The translations under genes were made by a program, and so were the position numbers. This document shows positions 8,524-16,957 of a DNA stretch of 56,545 bases, piece after piece; the stretch's first letter is position 1, and each line of letters begins with the position of its first letter. The notes under the pieces were generated by a model. That model did no database searches. It was not told the origin of the DNA and was given only the letters and a program-made list of their open reading frames with translations. This DNA comes from Flammeovirgaceae bacterium (GTDB lineage Bacteria > Bacteroidota > Bacteroidia > Cytophagales > Cyclobacteriaceae): positions 1-56,545 of the forward strand of contig JAJTGY010000027.1 of assembly GCA_021298015.1 (NCBI GenBank), in the 5' to 3' direction.

Positions 8524-9969
8524 ATGAAGAGCTACCGCGAGCTAATCGAACAGACGTTTGAGTTTCCGCAGCGCGAATTCAAAGTGCGCGATCACGAACT
8601 GCTGTTCAACGATGTTCCATTAATGGATATCATTAAGCAGTATGGTACGCCTTTGAAAGTCACCTACCTGCCGCGGATCAGTGAAAACATACGGTTCGCC
8701 CAGGCCACGTTTAAAAACGCGATGGAGCGTTTCAAGTACAACGGCAATTACACCTATTGCTACTGCACCAAATCGTCCCATTTTGACTTTGTGCTGGAGG
8801 AAGCGCTGCGCAACGATGTGCATATCGAAACATCATCGGCTTTCGACATTCCGATCATACGAACGCTCTTCGAGCGGGGCAAAATTTCGAAACAAACGTT
8901 TATCCTCTGCAACGGTTACAAAATGCCGCAGTACCGCGAGTATATCACCGGGCTGCTCAACGATGGTTTCAATTGCGTTCCGATTCTCGACAACCTGAGC
9001 GAGATTGACACCTACGAAAAGAACGTAAACGTGCCGTACCAGGTGGGTATTCGCGTAGCGGCCGATGAAGAACCCAAGTTTGAATTTTACACCTCACGCC
9101 TGGGCATCCGCTACAGCGACATTACCACGCTTTATAAAGAGAAGATTCAACCCAGCAGCAAGGCTACGCTCAAGATGCTGCACTTCTTCATTAACACGGG
9201 TATTAAGGATACGGCTTACTATTGGAGTGAACTGAGCCGTTTCATTTTTAAGTACTGCGAACTGAAGAAAGTCTGCGACTCGCTGGATTCGATTGATATC
9301 GGTGGCGGCTTTCCCATCAAAACGTCCCTTACATTCCACTACGACTATAAATACATGATCGAACAGATCGTGGAAAACATCAAGTGGATTTGTGAGAAGA
9401 ACAACGTGCCGGTACCCAACATTTTCACCGAGTTTGGCAGCTTCACGGTGGGCGAAAGTGGCGCCACGCTCTACTCGGTAGTTGATCAGAAACTTCAAAA
9501 CGATAAAGAGTTGTGGTACATGATCGATGGATCATTCATCACGCACTTGCCGGATGTGTGGGGACTCAACCAGAAATACATTCTGCTTTCGGTCAACCGC
9601 TGGGACGACCCCTACCACAAAGTCAATATCGGTGGGCTCACCTGCGACAGCCACGATTACTACAATTCGGAGGCCCATACGGGCGAGGTGTTCCTGCCCA
9701 TGATCACGGATGACGAGCCCCTGTACATCGGTTTTTTCCATACCGGTGCTTACCAGGAGTCGTTGGGCGGTTACGGTGGCATTCAACACTGTCTGATCCC
9801 GGCACCGAAACACGTGCTCATCAACCGCAACGAAGACGGAGAGATCACTACCGAACTATTCGCATCGCAGCAAAGCAGCGATAGCATGATGAAAGTGCTC
9901 GGATACGAAGGCGCAGATACCGGGGTAGCGTCCAACAAGCCGGCACACGCTCCTATTTCAGTCGACTGA
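8524..9969 (+). CDS. speA: arginine decarboxylase (PLP fold III, Bacteroidota type)
   Basis: 481 residues of the alanine-racemase-fold decarboxylases. The PLP lysine is Lys83 in YCYCTKSSHF, the phosphate-binding loop is DIGGGFP (258-264), and EFGSFTVGESG and the active-site Cys-Asp-Ser at 374-376 (GLTCDSHDYY) follow. The N-terminal pattern and length match the Flavobacterium/Bacteroides arginine decarboxylases rather than the longer E. coli SpeA. It would make agmatine from arginine, the first step toward putrescine. It is cytoplasmic, followed 6 bases later by an amino-acid permease and divergent from a ureohydrolase, which together form a polyamine locus. The gene symbol is by functional analogy. 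Confidence 0.88.
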   Translation: MKSYRELIEQTFEFPQREFKVRDHELLFNDVPLMDIIKQYGTPLKVTYLPRISENIRFAQATFKNAMERFKYNGNYTYCYCTKSSHFDFVLEEALRNDVHIETSSAFDIPIIRTLFERGKISKQTFILCNGYKMPQYREYITGLLNDGFNCVPILDNLSEIDTYEKNVNVPYQVGIRVAADEEPKFEFYTSRLGIRYSDITTLYKEKIQPSSKATLKMLHFFINTGIKDTAYYWSELSRFIFKYCELKKVCDSLDSIDIGGGFPIKTSLTFHYDYKYMIEQIVENIKWICEKNNVPVPNIFTEFGSFTVGESGATLYSVVDQKLQNDKELWYMIDGSFITHLPDVWGLNQKYILLSVNRWDDPYHKVNIGGLTCDSHDYYNSEAHTGEVFLPMITDDEPLYIGFFHTGAYQESLGGYGGIQHCLIPAPKHVLINRNEDGEITTELFASQQSSDSMMKVLGYEGADTGVASNKPAHAPISVD

Positions 9970-9975
9970 TTTCAT

Positions 9976-11271
9976 TTGCCGAATACTAAAAACTACACGC
10001 TCACGGTAGCCACTGCGTTGGTTATGGCCAACATGGTGGGCACCGGGGTTTTCACTTCGCTGGGCTACCAGGTGGGTCCCTTGCCTTCGGGTTTTGTCAT
10101 ACTGGTATTGTGGTTTGTGGGCGGTGTCGTAGCATTAAGCGGTGCCCTGGCCTATGCTGAGATTGCTTCTACGTTGAAAAAATCGGGAGGCGAATACACG
10201 ATGCTGACCGAGCTGGCTCATCCCTCAATCGGATTTTTGGCAGGTTGGACCAGCTTTATTGCGGGTTTTGCCGGAGCCATCTCGGCCGTGGCCATTGCCA
10301 TTGGCGAATACGCTACGGAACTGACCGGCTTCCCGGTCAAAGTCATTGCGATCGCAGCGGTCATCATCGTCACTATCATCCATTGGTTTGGCGTTCGCTC
10401 GGGTGGTATGGCTCAAAATCTGCTGACATCCCTCAAGATTTCCCTCATCGGCTTTTTTTGCCTCGCCCCTTTTTTCATCGAATACTCCGCACCCGAAAAC
10501 GTCCGCTTTGTGCCTCAAGCCGGAGATCTTGACCTCATCCTCTCGGTTGGTTTTGCCACATCACTCGTCTTTGTGGTGTACGCCTACACCGGATGGAATG
10601 CAGCCTCTTACATTGCCGGAAACCTGGAGAACCCCGGGCGCAACCTGCCCCGGGCGCTTCTGATCGGTACGCTCGCGGTGGTTGTCATCTACCTTGCCCT
10701 CAACGCTATGTTTCTGTCGGTTGGCGGATTTGAAGAGTTAAAAGGTCGGAATGACATCGGCAACGTAGTGGCGTTTAAGCTATTTGGATCGACCGCTGGA
10801 AAAGTATTTGCCGGGCTCTTCAGCTTCGCCCTGCTGTCCACACTAAGTGCCATGACGGTGGCAGGCCCCCGCGTGACGGAGGCAATGGGAAACGACTACC
10901 CCGCGTTACGCACACTGTCGAAGAGAAATACATTCGACATGCCGGTGGTTGCCATTGGCGTGCAGTCCGGGTGGGCCATTTTTCTCATTCTCGTCAGCTC
11001 ATTCACGGAAATCATCAGCTACATTTCGGTTTCGTTGTCGATGTTTTCCATGTTTGCCACGTGGACTGCCTTTCGCCTTCGGAAAAAATATGAACCGGTT
11101 GACCGTGCCTTTTCCATGCCGTGGTTCCCGCTGCCGATTGTCGTGTTTACCATCGCCACGGGTTGGATGATGTATTTCGTATTCACCAATCAATCCTTCA
11201 TCCTATGGTACGTAGTGGGCAGCCTGCTGCCCGGACTGTTCATCTATTGGGTTGTCGCACGCAAAAGATGA
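9976..11271 (+). CDS. APC-family amino acid/polyamine permease
   Basis: 431 residues with about 12 predicted membrane helices. The first helix carries the APC signature MANMVGTGVFTSLGY, and the GALAYAEIA segment follows. The start is a TTG 6 bases after the arginine decarboxylase stop; no ATG gives a full first helix, so I accept TTG. The position suggests import of arginine or exchange of agmatine or putrescine (inference). The stop overlaps the start of the next gene by four bases (ATGA), which implies translational coupling. Confidence 0.88.
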   Translation: MPNTKNYTLTVATALVMANMVGTGVFTSLGYQVGPLPSGFVILVLWFVGGVVALSGALAYAEIASTLKKSGGEYTMLTELAHPSIGFLAGWTSFIAGFAGAISAVAIAIGEYATELTGFPVKVIAIAAVIIVTIIHWFGVRSGGMAQNLLTSLKISLIGFFCLAPFFIEYSAPENVRFVPQAGDLDLILSVGFATSLVFVVYAYTGWNAASYIAGNLENPGRNLPRALLIGTLAVVVIYLALNAMFLSVGGFEELKGRNDIGNVVAFKLFGSTAGKVFAGLFSFALLSTLSAMTVAGPRVTEAMGNDYPALRTLSKRNTFDMPVVAIGVQSGWAIFLILVSSFTEIISYISVSLSMFSMFATWTAFRLRKKYEPVDRAFSMPWFPLPIVVFTIATGWMMYFVFTNQSFILWYVVGSLLPGLFIYWVVARKR

Positions 11272-12491
11272 GAGCGTTCCTGTACATCGGTTTGCTGTTG
11301 ATGGGGTTTGCCTGCCAGCCCGTGCGTGAGGAGGGTAACCGCGCCACCTACGACACGATGACGCACCCGGTGGCCACCGACACGCTTACCGTAGCTGAAC
11401 CTGAGCCTGCGCCTGCGCCCGCCACTCCGGTTGTAGATACGGCATTGCTGCGGCTGAGTCGCTTCTATGCCGGTCTCCCGCAGTACGACTCGAACCATTA
11501 CGCGCCACTGGAACGAGAGAACGCCTGGCTGGATTTCCATTATGCCATGCAACTCAACTGGGAATTGATGGACAGCCTGCGCCTGCGCAAAATGAGCGCC
11601 TGGCAAAAAGAAACCCTCGCACCCGCCTATGGCAACTCGCAGGTTGTTTTTTACCCGTTCTCCGGACCTGACTTCCTGCACATGCACCGCCTGTTTCCCG
11701 ATGCGAGCGAATACATCATGGCGGCACTTGAACCGATCGTTGAACTCCCGCAGCCCGATACGCTGTCGGCCTCCGTGCGGGAGAAATTATTTGACAGCCT
11801 CACCGTTTCGTTGCGCGATGTATTCGGCAAAAGCTATTTCATCACCAGCCATATGCGTAAGGATATGAAACAAATTCAGGGTGTTTTACCCCTGATGTAT
11901 TTCTTCAGTGTGCGCGAAGGGTTTGACGTTATTCAACAGGATTTCCTTTACCTCGATTCCAGCCCCCGCGAGGTAGTCATTCCGCATCATCAGCTTCATT
12001 GGCATACCACCCCGGGCGTGCGGTTGGTCTTGCATCAACCGACAACAGGCGCAGTCAAAACCGTGTATTACTTCAGTATCAGTTTGTCGAATGCCGGTTT
12101 GCGCGACCGCCCGGAGTTTGTTCGCTTTCTGGACAGCCGGGGGTCGTACAATACGTTCATCAAATCAGCTTCCTACCTCATGCACACGAAGGATTTCACC
12201 CGCATTCGCGATCTGTTGATGGAATCATCGGCAGCGCTGCTGCAGGATGATACCGGTATTCCCTATCGGTCATTCCGCGACCGTTTGGATCAGGAACTTT
12301 CGTTGTTTGGTGAATATGCGCGACCCGTACAGTCATTTGGCGAGGAGGTATACCAGGCGGCACTGGACTCGTTGTACCGCGTACAGACTGCTCAACCCCT
12401 TCCCTTTTCGTTGGGCTACCATTGGAAGACCCGGAAGCAGAACTACATGCTGATTAACCGCAGAAAAGCTTCTGTTGGTCGAACATTATAG
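11268..12491 (+). CDS. lipoprotein of unknown function
   Basis: 407 residues starting at the ATG that overlaps the permease stop. The signal peptide ends in a lipobox (LLMGFAC, Cys16), so the protein is a lipoprotein. After it comes a Glu/Pro/Ala-rich linker ([11 protein letters not shown]) and a globular region with many aromatic residues. I recognise no family. It ends by overlapping the 3' end of the convergent GTPase gene by 6 bases. Co-transcription with the permease is likely from the 4-base overlap. Confidence 0.8.
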   Translation: MRAFLYIGLLLMGFACQPVREEGNRATYDTMTHPVATDTLTVAEPEPAPAPATPVVDTALLRLSRFYAGLPQYDSNHYAPLERENAWLDFHYAMQLNWELMDSLRLRKMSAWQKETLAPAYGNSQVVFYPFSGPDFLHMHRLFPDASEYIMAALEPIVELPQPDTLSASVREKLFDSLTVSLRDVFGKSYFITSHMRKDMKQIQGVLPLMYFFSVREGFDVIQQDFLYLDSSPREVVIPHHQLHWHTTPGVRLVLHQPTTGAVKTVYYFSISLSNAGLRDRPEFVRFLDSRGSYNTFIKSASYLMHTKDFTRIRDLLMESSAALLQDDTGIPYRSFRDRLDQELSLFGEYARPVQSFGEEVYQAALDSLYRVQTAQPLPFSLGYHWKTRKQNYMLINRRKASVGRTL

Positions 12492-13700
12492 TGGCCAACG
12501 ATCAGCAAAGTGGCTGCCCGATTTGAAATCCACAATTTCGGATTCGGTGAGTAAACAGGTCTGCAGCCGGGCCGTAACAAGAGCCTCGTCCAGCGCTTGA
12601 CCGATGAAAACCAATTCATTGAGCCGATCGCCCCAATCCGAGCTCCACTTCTTTTGCAGTTCTTTCTGGTTGGCCAAAAAATCGCGGCTCTTTCTGCGGT
12701 CGGCCTCCGGAACCGATGCCCACCATTTACCGTACACTTCCGCCTGGGTGGAGCCGCCCGCCTGGCCCCACAGCAGCGCATGATCGGGGCGGGACGCCAG
12801 CCAGAAAATTCCTTTACTGCGAATGATGTTCGTTGGAAATTCCGACTGGATAAAGTTCCAGAGCCGCTCCGGATGAAACGGGCGATGATCGCGAAAAACG
12901 AACGAGTTAATGCCGTATTCCTCCGTCTCCGGGGTATGCACGCCATTGAGTTCTTTTATCCAACCAGCCGACTGTGATGCCTTGCCGTAGTCGAACGTGC
13001 CGGTGTTGAGAATTTCACGCGGGGACACGCGGCCAAATGTTGATTTAATCAACCGGGCTTCCGGATTCAGCTTGCGGAGCGTAGCTTCCAGAAATTGCAA
13101 ATCAGTCTCGGAAACCAAATCGGTTTTGTTGAGGACAATAACATTGGCAAACTCAACCTGATCGGTTAACAAATTGACAATGGTTCTTTTGTCTTCGGCA
13201 TCATCCGTGAGTTTCCTACGCTGAAGAGTATCGGCACTTCCAAAATCTTTGAAGAAATTCAGGGCATCGACTACCGTAACCATAGTATCGAGGCGGGTAA
13301 TCTGTGTGAGGTCATACAGATCCTCGCCTGTCACGAAACTGAAGGTCTGCGCTACCGGAATCGGTTCCGAAATTCCTGTACTTTCGATCAGCAGGTAATC
13401 GAACTTATTCTGGTGAGCGAGCTTTTTCACCTCGTTGATCAGATCTTCGCGCAACGTGCAGCAAATGCAACCGTTGCTGAGCTCCACCAGCTTTTCCTCG
13501 GTACGGCTTAGCTTTACTTCATTCCTTACCCATTGGGCATCAATGTTGACTTCACTCATGTCGTTGACAATGAGTGCAACCCGAAGTCCTTCCCGGTTGT
13601 GAAGTACGTGATTAAGCAGGGTGGTCTTGCCGGCTCCCAAAAATCCGCTAAGCACGGTAACGGGGAGCTTCTTGGTTTTCCGTTTGAAGATATTTTCCAT
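12486..13700 (-). CDS. COG0523 G3E GTPase, zinc metallochaperone type (YciC/ZagA-like)
   Basis: 404 residues. Walker [10 protein letters not shown] (19-27), the metal-binding CxCC (Cys78, Cys80, Cys81 in GCICCTL), ESTGISEP (Walker B region), NKTD (191-194) and a C-terminal CobW_C-type domain. NDMSEVNID near residue 46 is typical of the YciC/ZagA branch linked to zinc shortage. It is cytoplasmic and would hand zinc to client enzymes using GTP. It is the last gene of the three-gene unit driven by the palindrome-overlapped promoter at 14647-14687, with a His-rich lipoprotein just upstream. Confidence 0.93.
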   Translation of the reverse strand: MENIFKRKTKKLPVTVLSGFLGAGKTTLLNHVLHNREGLRVALIVNDMSEVNIDAQWVRNEVKLSRTEEKLVELSNGCICCTLREDLINEVKKLAHQNKFDYLLIESTGISEPIPVAQTFSFVTGEDLYDLTQITRLDTMVTVVDALNFFKDFGSADTLQRRKLTDDAEDKRTIVNLLTDQVEFANVIVLNKTDLVSETDLQFLEATLRKLNPEARLIKSTFGRVSPREILNTGTFDYGKASQSAGWIKELNGVHTPETEEYGINSFVFRDHRPFHPERLWNFIQSEFPTNIIRSKGIFWLASRPDHALLWGQAGGSTQAEVYGKWWASVPEADRRKSRDFLANQKELQKKWSSDWGDRLNELVFIGQALDEALVTARLQTCLLTESEIVDFKSGSHFADRWPL

Positions 13701-13703
13701 GAC

Positions 13704-14099
13704 TTATCGTTGGCGTTGAATGCGCAGGCGTAAAGCCTCAATTTCTCTTTTGAGCTCTTGCTGAATGTCCAGCATTTCACCGGCACTGACGTTGGGCGCA
13801 GGCGTGTGGTGATGGTGTTCGCCATCGTGATGATGATGCTCATCCTCGTAACCGGGTACCTCCACTACGTCTTCGTGCCATTCTTCCAGTTCCGCCAGCC
13901 AAACCCGAACGGAGTCCGCTCTCGGTGCGCTGGTGGCCTGATCCGCATAGGCCTTCAACTGTTGTTCGAATTCCTCAGCCACAGCCATTGCCTCCTGATG
14001 CAGGGCAAAGGCACGGTCCAGCGTCTTTTTATCCTGATCGGCCCGGCAACCGGCCAGGGTCAATAGAGCAACCGCCATGATGAAATATCTCATGATCAT
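13704..14099 (-). CDS. histidine-rich lipoprotein, likely metal binding
   Basis: 131 residues with a lipobox LTLAGC (Cys18). The core is helical and Glu-rich. A cluster DEHHHHDGEHHHH lies near residues 85-97, followed by a C-terminal heptad-like helix (LDIQQELKREIEALRL). His-rich loops like this bind zinc in periplasmic zinc chaperones. The start at 14099 shares its last base with the stop of the upstream gene, and its stop is 3 bases from the GTPase gene, so the three are one operon. A role as periplasmic zinc buffer is inference. Confidence 0.82.
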   Translation of the reverse strand: MIMRYFIMAVALLTLAGCRADQDKKTLDRAFALHQEAMAVAEEFEQQLKAYADQATSAPRADSVRVWLAELEEWHEDVVEVPGYEDEHHHHDGEHHHHTPAPNVSAGEMLDIQQELKREIEALRLRIQRQR

Positions 14100-14533
14100 C
14101 AGTTAATGATTTCAGCCTCTTCGAGAATGAAATTCATGTGATTGATGTCGGTATTGTTCAAACGCAGTTTGCCTTTTACCACAATCACCTGGTCGACTTT
14201 CAATTTGGGCGGCTTGCTGGTGAGGTAGACTTCGGCCACCGATTCGGGCCCTGCCCCACCGCAGAAAAAGCAGGCCGCGTAGGGGTACTTCGAGACGATC
14301 AAGGCATTGTCAGGCAACTCGAAGGGCATGTAGTGACCCCGGATGATGAGTTGCTTGCCTTCTTTGGCCCGAATAGACGAGTCGAAATTCGGCACGAGAT
14401 AGTATTCATCATACTCTTTGAAGAATGTGGATTTAAATGCAACCCGCGCAAAAGCAGCCCATCCGTCTTCGGGAGGCTGTTGGTCAAAACCCGCCAGCGC
14501 CAGGGCAACCAATAGAAAAAGAAATATTCTCAT
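14099..14533 (-). CDS. secreted OB-like protein (DUF3299-like), zinc-operon member
   Basis: 144 residues from the ATG at 14533, with a signal peptide (MRIFLFLLVALALAG) but no lipobox. The body (RGHYMPFEL...KYPYAACFFCGGAGPESVAEV...VVKGKLRLN) resembles DUF3299-type small periplasmic proteins, with a Cys88-x2-Cys91 pair that could bind metal. An upstream in-frame start at 14668 is rejected because it lies between the promoter -33 and -7 elements. It heads a three-gene unit with the His-rich lipoprotein and the COG0523 GTPase. The family name is a resemblance, not a firm assignment. Confidence 0.75.
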   Translation of the reverse strand: MRIFLFLLVALALAGFDQQPPEDGWAAFARVAFKSTFFKEYDEYYLVPNFDSSIRAKEGKQLIIRGHYMPFELPDNALIVSKYPYAACFFCGGAGPESVAEVYLTSKPPKLKVDQVIVVKGKLRLNNTDINHMNFILEEAEIIN

Positions 14534-14646
14534 AATGAAGTGCGAAAGAGGAGCTGTGCAGATCAACTTCGCGGTACGTTCAGGAGAATCTACCAAACCC
14601 AACTGAAGCGAACCCAGCTCCTCCGTATCCTCGACCGAATTCTGTA

Positions 14647-14654
14647 CAAAGATA
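14647..14654 (-). promoter_or_regulatory. -7 box of the zinc-chaperone operon
   Basis: On the minus strand TATCTTTG matches TAnnTTTG exactly. A -33 TTG lies 19 bases upstream, inside the palindrome at 14671-14687. The leader to the ATG at 14533 is about 105 bases. Confidence 0.7.
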
Positions 14655-14670
14655 GCGCATAAAAACATTA

Positions 14671-14687
14671 TTGCAACATTGTTGCAT
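14671..14687. promoter_or_regulatory. palindromic operator, Zur-like candidate (site 1)
   Basis: TGCAACATTGTTGCA is a perfect palindrome apart from the centre. The same core occurs at 20548-20564. It covers the -33 element of the minus-strand promoter at 14647, so binding would block transcription. The genes under it (COG0523 GTPase, His-rich lipoprotein) point to a Fur-family zinc repressor; the identity of the regulator is inference. Confidence 0.7.
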
Positions 14688-14710
14688 AAAGAAATCTAAA
14701 GGGTAACCGC

Positions 14711-15991
14711 CTAACGATTAAACGGATACGGGCTCACCCACCTGAACTTTCGGGTTTTCAACAACATGCTGTCGGTAGCAAAACGTTTGGTGGTGAGGTG
14801 TACCGTGTCCGTGTTCCATGTGCCCTGCCACCGCAGCTCTTCGGGCGACTTCACCTCGTAGCTTAGCGTAATTCGCTGCAACGTGTCGTTTGCCAGATGG
14901 CCGCTTACCTGTCGGTTCAGCGTGTCCCACGCAATCTGGTACTGCAACCGGGTGCCGCTTACCTGCTCAATCCACAATCGTTCCGGCCGGAAGTCATCAA
15001 CCACCAGCTTGCGCCAGTAAGTGCGATAGGCGCTCGCAATACTATCCGTACTTGCCGGGTGCGAAAACTGCACCACATCGTGCACCCCGCCAAGCGCTGA
15101 CGTTTGCTTGAGATTATCGGTGTATTCTTTTTGTGCCAGCGCGGCCGATAACATGGAGTAGAACACAAACCCTACCAGCAAAAACTTCACGACCTGCGCA
15201 CCCCAGAACCACGCTTTCTTTTCAAACAACGGACGCTGATCCATCGGCTCGGTGGGCCGATTGCGAAAGAAGAGATTAACCAACGGCTTTCCGTACACCA
15301 CGGCCAGCCCGATTGAGAACAACAGGTAGTGGGTGGATGCCAGTTTCACCGGCACATCAAAGCAGTAGTTAAGCATCACCACGTTGGTCATCACACCCAC
15401 CAGCACCAGCGCGCCCAGCAGTGTCGTGCGCCTGAACAACAACAACACCGCGCCCAGTACTTCAGCCACTCCCCCGAAGATTTGATACGCAGTACTGTAG
15501 CCCATAAAGTTCCACAGCAAACCCATCGGAGAGCTGTCGCCATACATTTGCACCAGCACGCGCGCAGAAGGTTCATTGAACTGCGTGGGCACGATTTTGA
15601 ACAATCCGTACGAAAGCAGAATCAACGCCAGGTAATAGCGGGTATACGTAATCAGTAGCTTTTTCAGCCACGGGTAGTCTGCGCGTTTGCGATCCACGGC
15701 CGACCAGATGATGGCAACAATTATGGCCAGCGTAAGTTTGGTGATCCACAGCAGCCAATACAACAGCATATCGCCACTGCCGGTTTCCTCGGTGGGCACC
15801 GCGTCTACCCCCCAGGCGATTTTGCCGTACCACAAGGCGAGGTCTTGCAACGCACTGCCGATGGGATGGATGAGCGTGGGTGCGCCTGGTATGTAGTAAA
15901 ACGGAAAAGCAAAGCCGTACAACAAAATGTAGGCAAACAAAAAGCGGAACAGCAGGGTGTTCCACGATAAACCGGATTGCGATGGTTCCAT
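14711..15991 (-). CDS. DoxX-like integral membrane protein
   Basis: 426 residues: an N-terminal half with about eight hydrophobic helices, including a DoxX-type core (YYLALILLSYGLFKIVPTQF...GGVAEVLGAVLLLFRRTTLLGAL), and a C-terminal soluble domain of about 130 residues after a last helix near 285-300 (FLLVGFVFYSMLSAALA). The soluble part probably faces the periplasm. The function is unknown; DoxX proteins are linked to redox and membrane complexes. It sits 7 bases after the small secreted protein, at the end of the ABC-exporter cluster. Confidence 0.8.
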   Translation of the reverse strand: MEPSQSGLSWNTLLFRFLFAYILLYGFAFPFYYIPGAPTLIHPIGSALQDLALWYGKIAWGVDAVPTEETGSGDMLLYWLLWITKLTLAIIVAIIWSAVDRKRADYPWLKKLLITYTRYYLALILLSYGLFKIVPTQFNEPSARVLVQMYGDSSPMGLLWNFMGYSTAYQIFGGVAEVLGAVLLLFRRTTLLGALVLVGVMTNVVMLNYCFDVPVKLASTHYLLFSIGLAVVYGKPLVNLFFRNRPTEPMDQRPLFEKKAWFWGAQVVKFLLVGFVFYSMLSAALAQKEYTDNLKQTSALGGVHDVVQFSHPASTDSIASAYRTYWRKLVVDDFRPERLWIEQVSGTRLQYQIAWDTLNRQVSGHLANDTLQRITLSYEVKSPEELRWQGTWNTDTVHLTTKRFATDSMLLKTRKFRWVSPYPFNR

Positions 15992-15998
15992 ACAAAAG

Positions 15999-16295
15999 TT
16001 AAAATTGTTTTAAATAGGCAATTTTCAACACGCCCTGCTGATCCACTACACGGCTGGTGAGCTGCGTTCCACGATTCAAAACATCCGGGCGATCATTTTT
16101 CACCACCAAAAATAGAAACGACAGCCGCTTGTACTCCCATTGCACCCACGTGTTCAATGTATTTCGTTTGGCGGCTGTGGTGTATTGATTAAAACCGGGT
16201 GCAAGAATGGGTGGACTAAACGTTGCCTGAGCTTGTACAAAATAAAACGACATCACCGCGAACAGCGGGAGCAGTTTTATTGCCAAACGGTTCAT
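15999..16295 (-). CDS. small secreted protein in ABC/DUF1826 cluster
   Basis: 98 residues starting MNRLAIKLLPLFAVMSFYF, with a signal peptide cut near VQAQA. The start at 16295 overlaps the DUF1826 stop by four bases (ATGA), which decides against the longer upstream frame. I recognise no family. It is unlike a lipoprotein (no lipobox), has one predicted beta-rich segment and no cysteine. Position implies a periplasmic partner of the DoxX-like protein. Confidence 0.7.
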   Translation of the reverse strand: MNRLAIKLLPLFAVMSFYFVQAQATFSPPILAPGFNQYTTAAKRNTLNTWVQWEYKRLSFLFLVVKNDRPDVLNRGTQLTSRVVDQQGVLKIAYLKQF

Positions 16296-16957
16296 GCGTC
16301 CAGTCTCAGCAGCAGTCGCTTTTCCTTTTGGGCGGAGACCGGTGGCGAACGGTGAACGATTCCCTTGCCGTAGTTGGCAGCCGATGCTTCTCCTTTCAAA
16401 ATGGCTACATCGAATTGCCGCAGGCGGTTTACCCGGCTCCATTCGCGGATGATCTCATCGTTGGTGCCGCCCATCAGTTTCTTCCGGTTGACGTTGTCGT
16501 CCGGTGTCCATTCCGTGCCTGGCCCGTAATACGTACAAAGCAGCCTCAGATCGTATCGATCAGTATGAAATCGCTCACAGGCATCATCGCTAACCACTTT
16601 CAAAATCAACTTGACTTTCGACCGGCAGGTGATTTGGATGAAGGCCCGGGTGATCGTGGCCAGATCGAGCACAAATTCTTTTGCGATGGCAGAATCTCCC
16701 CCGACACGGGTTAGCTGGGCGTCCAGTACAGCCTCAACGGTGCCAACTGAAACCACGTAATCAATACCCGAAAAATCAATTTGGATCAGTTGCTCGGAGA
16801 ACCAACGGATACCCGCTGTCACGGCACGCGGCATGAAGACCAGATTAACGTCCGGCTGATGAATCAAATGCCACTCCTGCCAGTCGCCCACTTGACACTG
16901 CCGGCCATGCGTTGTCTTTTGCGCTACCGCAAACCAATTGTTCAGGAGGCTAACCAT
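16292..16957 (-). CDS. DUF1826 domain protein
   Basis: 221 residues with the DUF1826 hallmarks: CERFHTDRYDLRLLCTY (a Cys-x3-His pair), GPGTEWTPD, FDVAILKGE and the terminal HRSPPVSAQKEKRLLLRLD. DUF1826 genes are repeatedly found beside COG0523 zinc GTPases, including in this window. The cytoplasmic protein has conserved Cys/His residues that could coordinate metal; its reaction is not known. It overlaps the upstream permease gene by 16 bases and the downstream small gene by 4, so translation is coupled. Confidence 0.88.
   Translation of the reverse strand: MVSLLNNWFAVAQKTTHGRQCQVGDWQEWHLIHQPDVNLVFMPRAVTAGIRWFSEQLIQIDFSGIDYVVSVGTVEAVLDAQLTRVGGDSAIAKEFVLDLATITRAFIQITCRSKVKLILKVVSDDACERFHTDRYDLRLLCTYYGPGTEWTPDDNVNRKKLMGGTNDEIIREWSRVNRLRQFDVAILKGEASAANYGKGIVHRSPPVSAQKEKRLLLRLDA

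Noticed and set aside
11121-11267. Upstream extension of the lipoprotein gene to 11121
   Set aside because: It would overlap the permease by 150 bases and hide the lipobox; the ATGA overlap at 11268 is the natural start.
14534-14668. N-terminal extension of the OB-like secreted protein up to 14668
   Set aside because: It would begin between the -33 and -7 elements and would bury the signal peptide.
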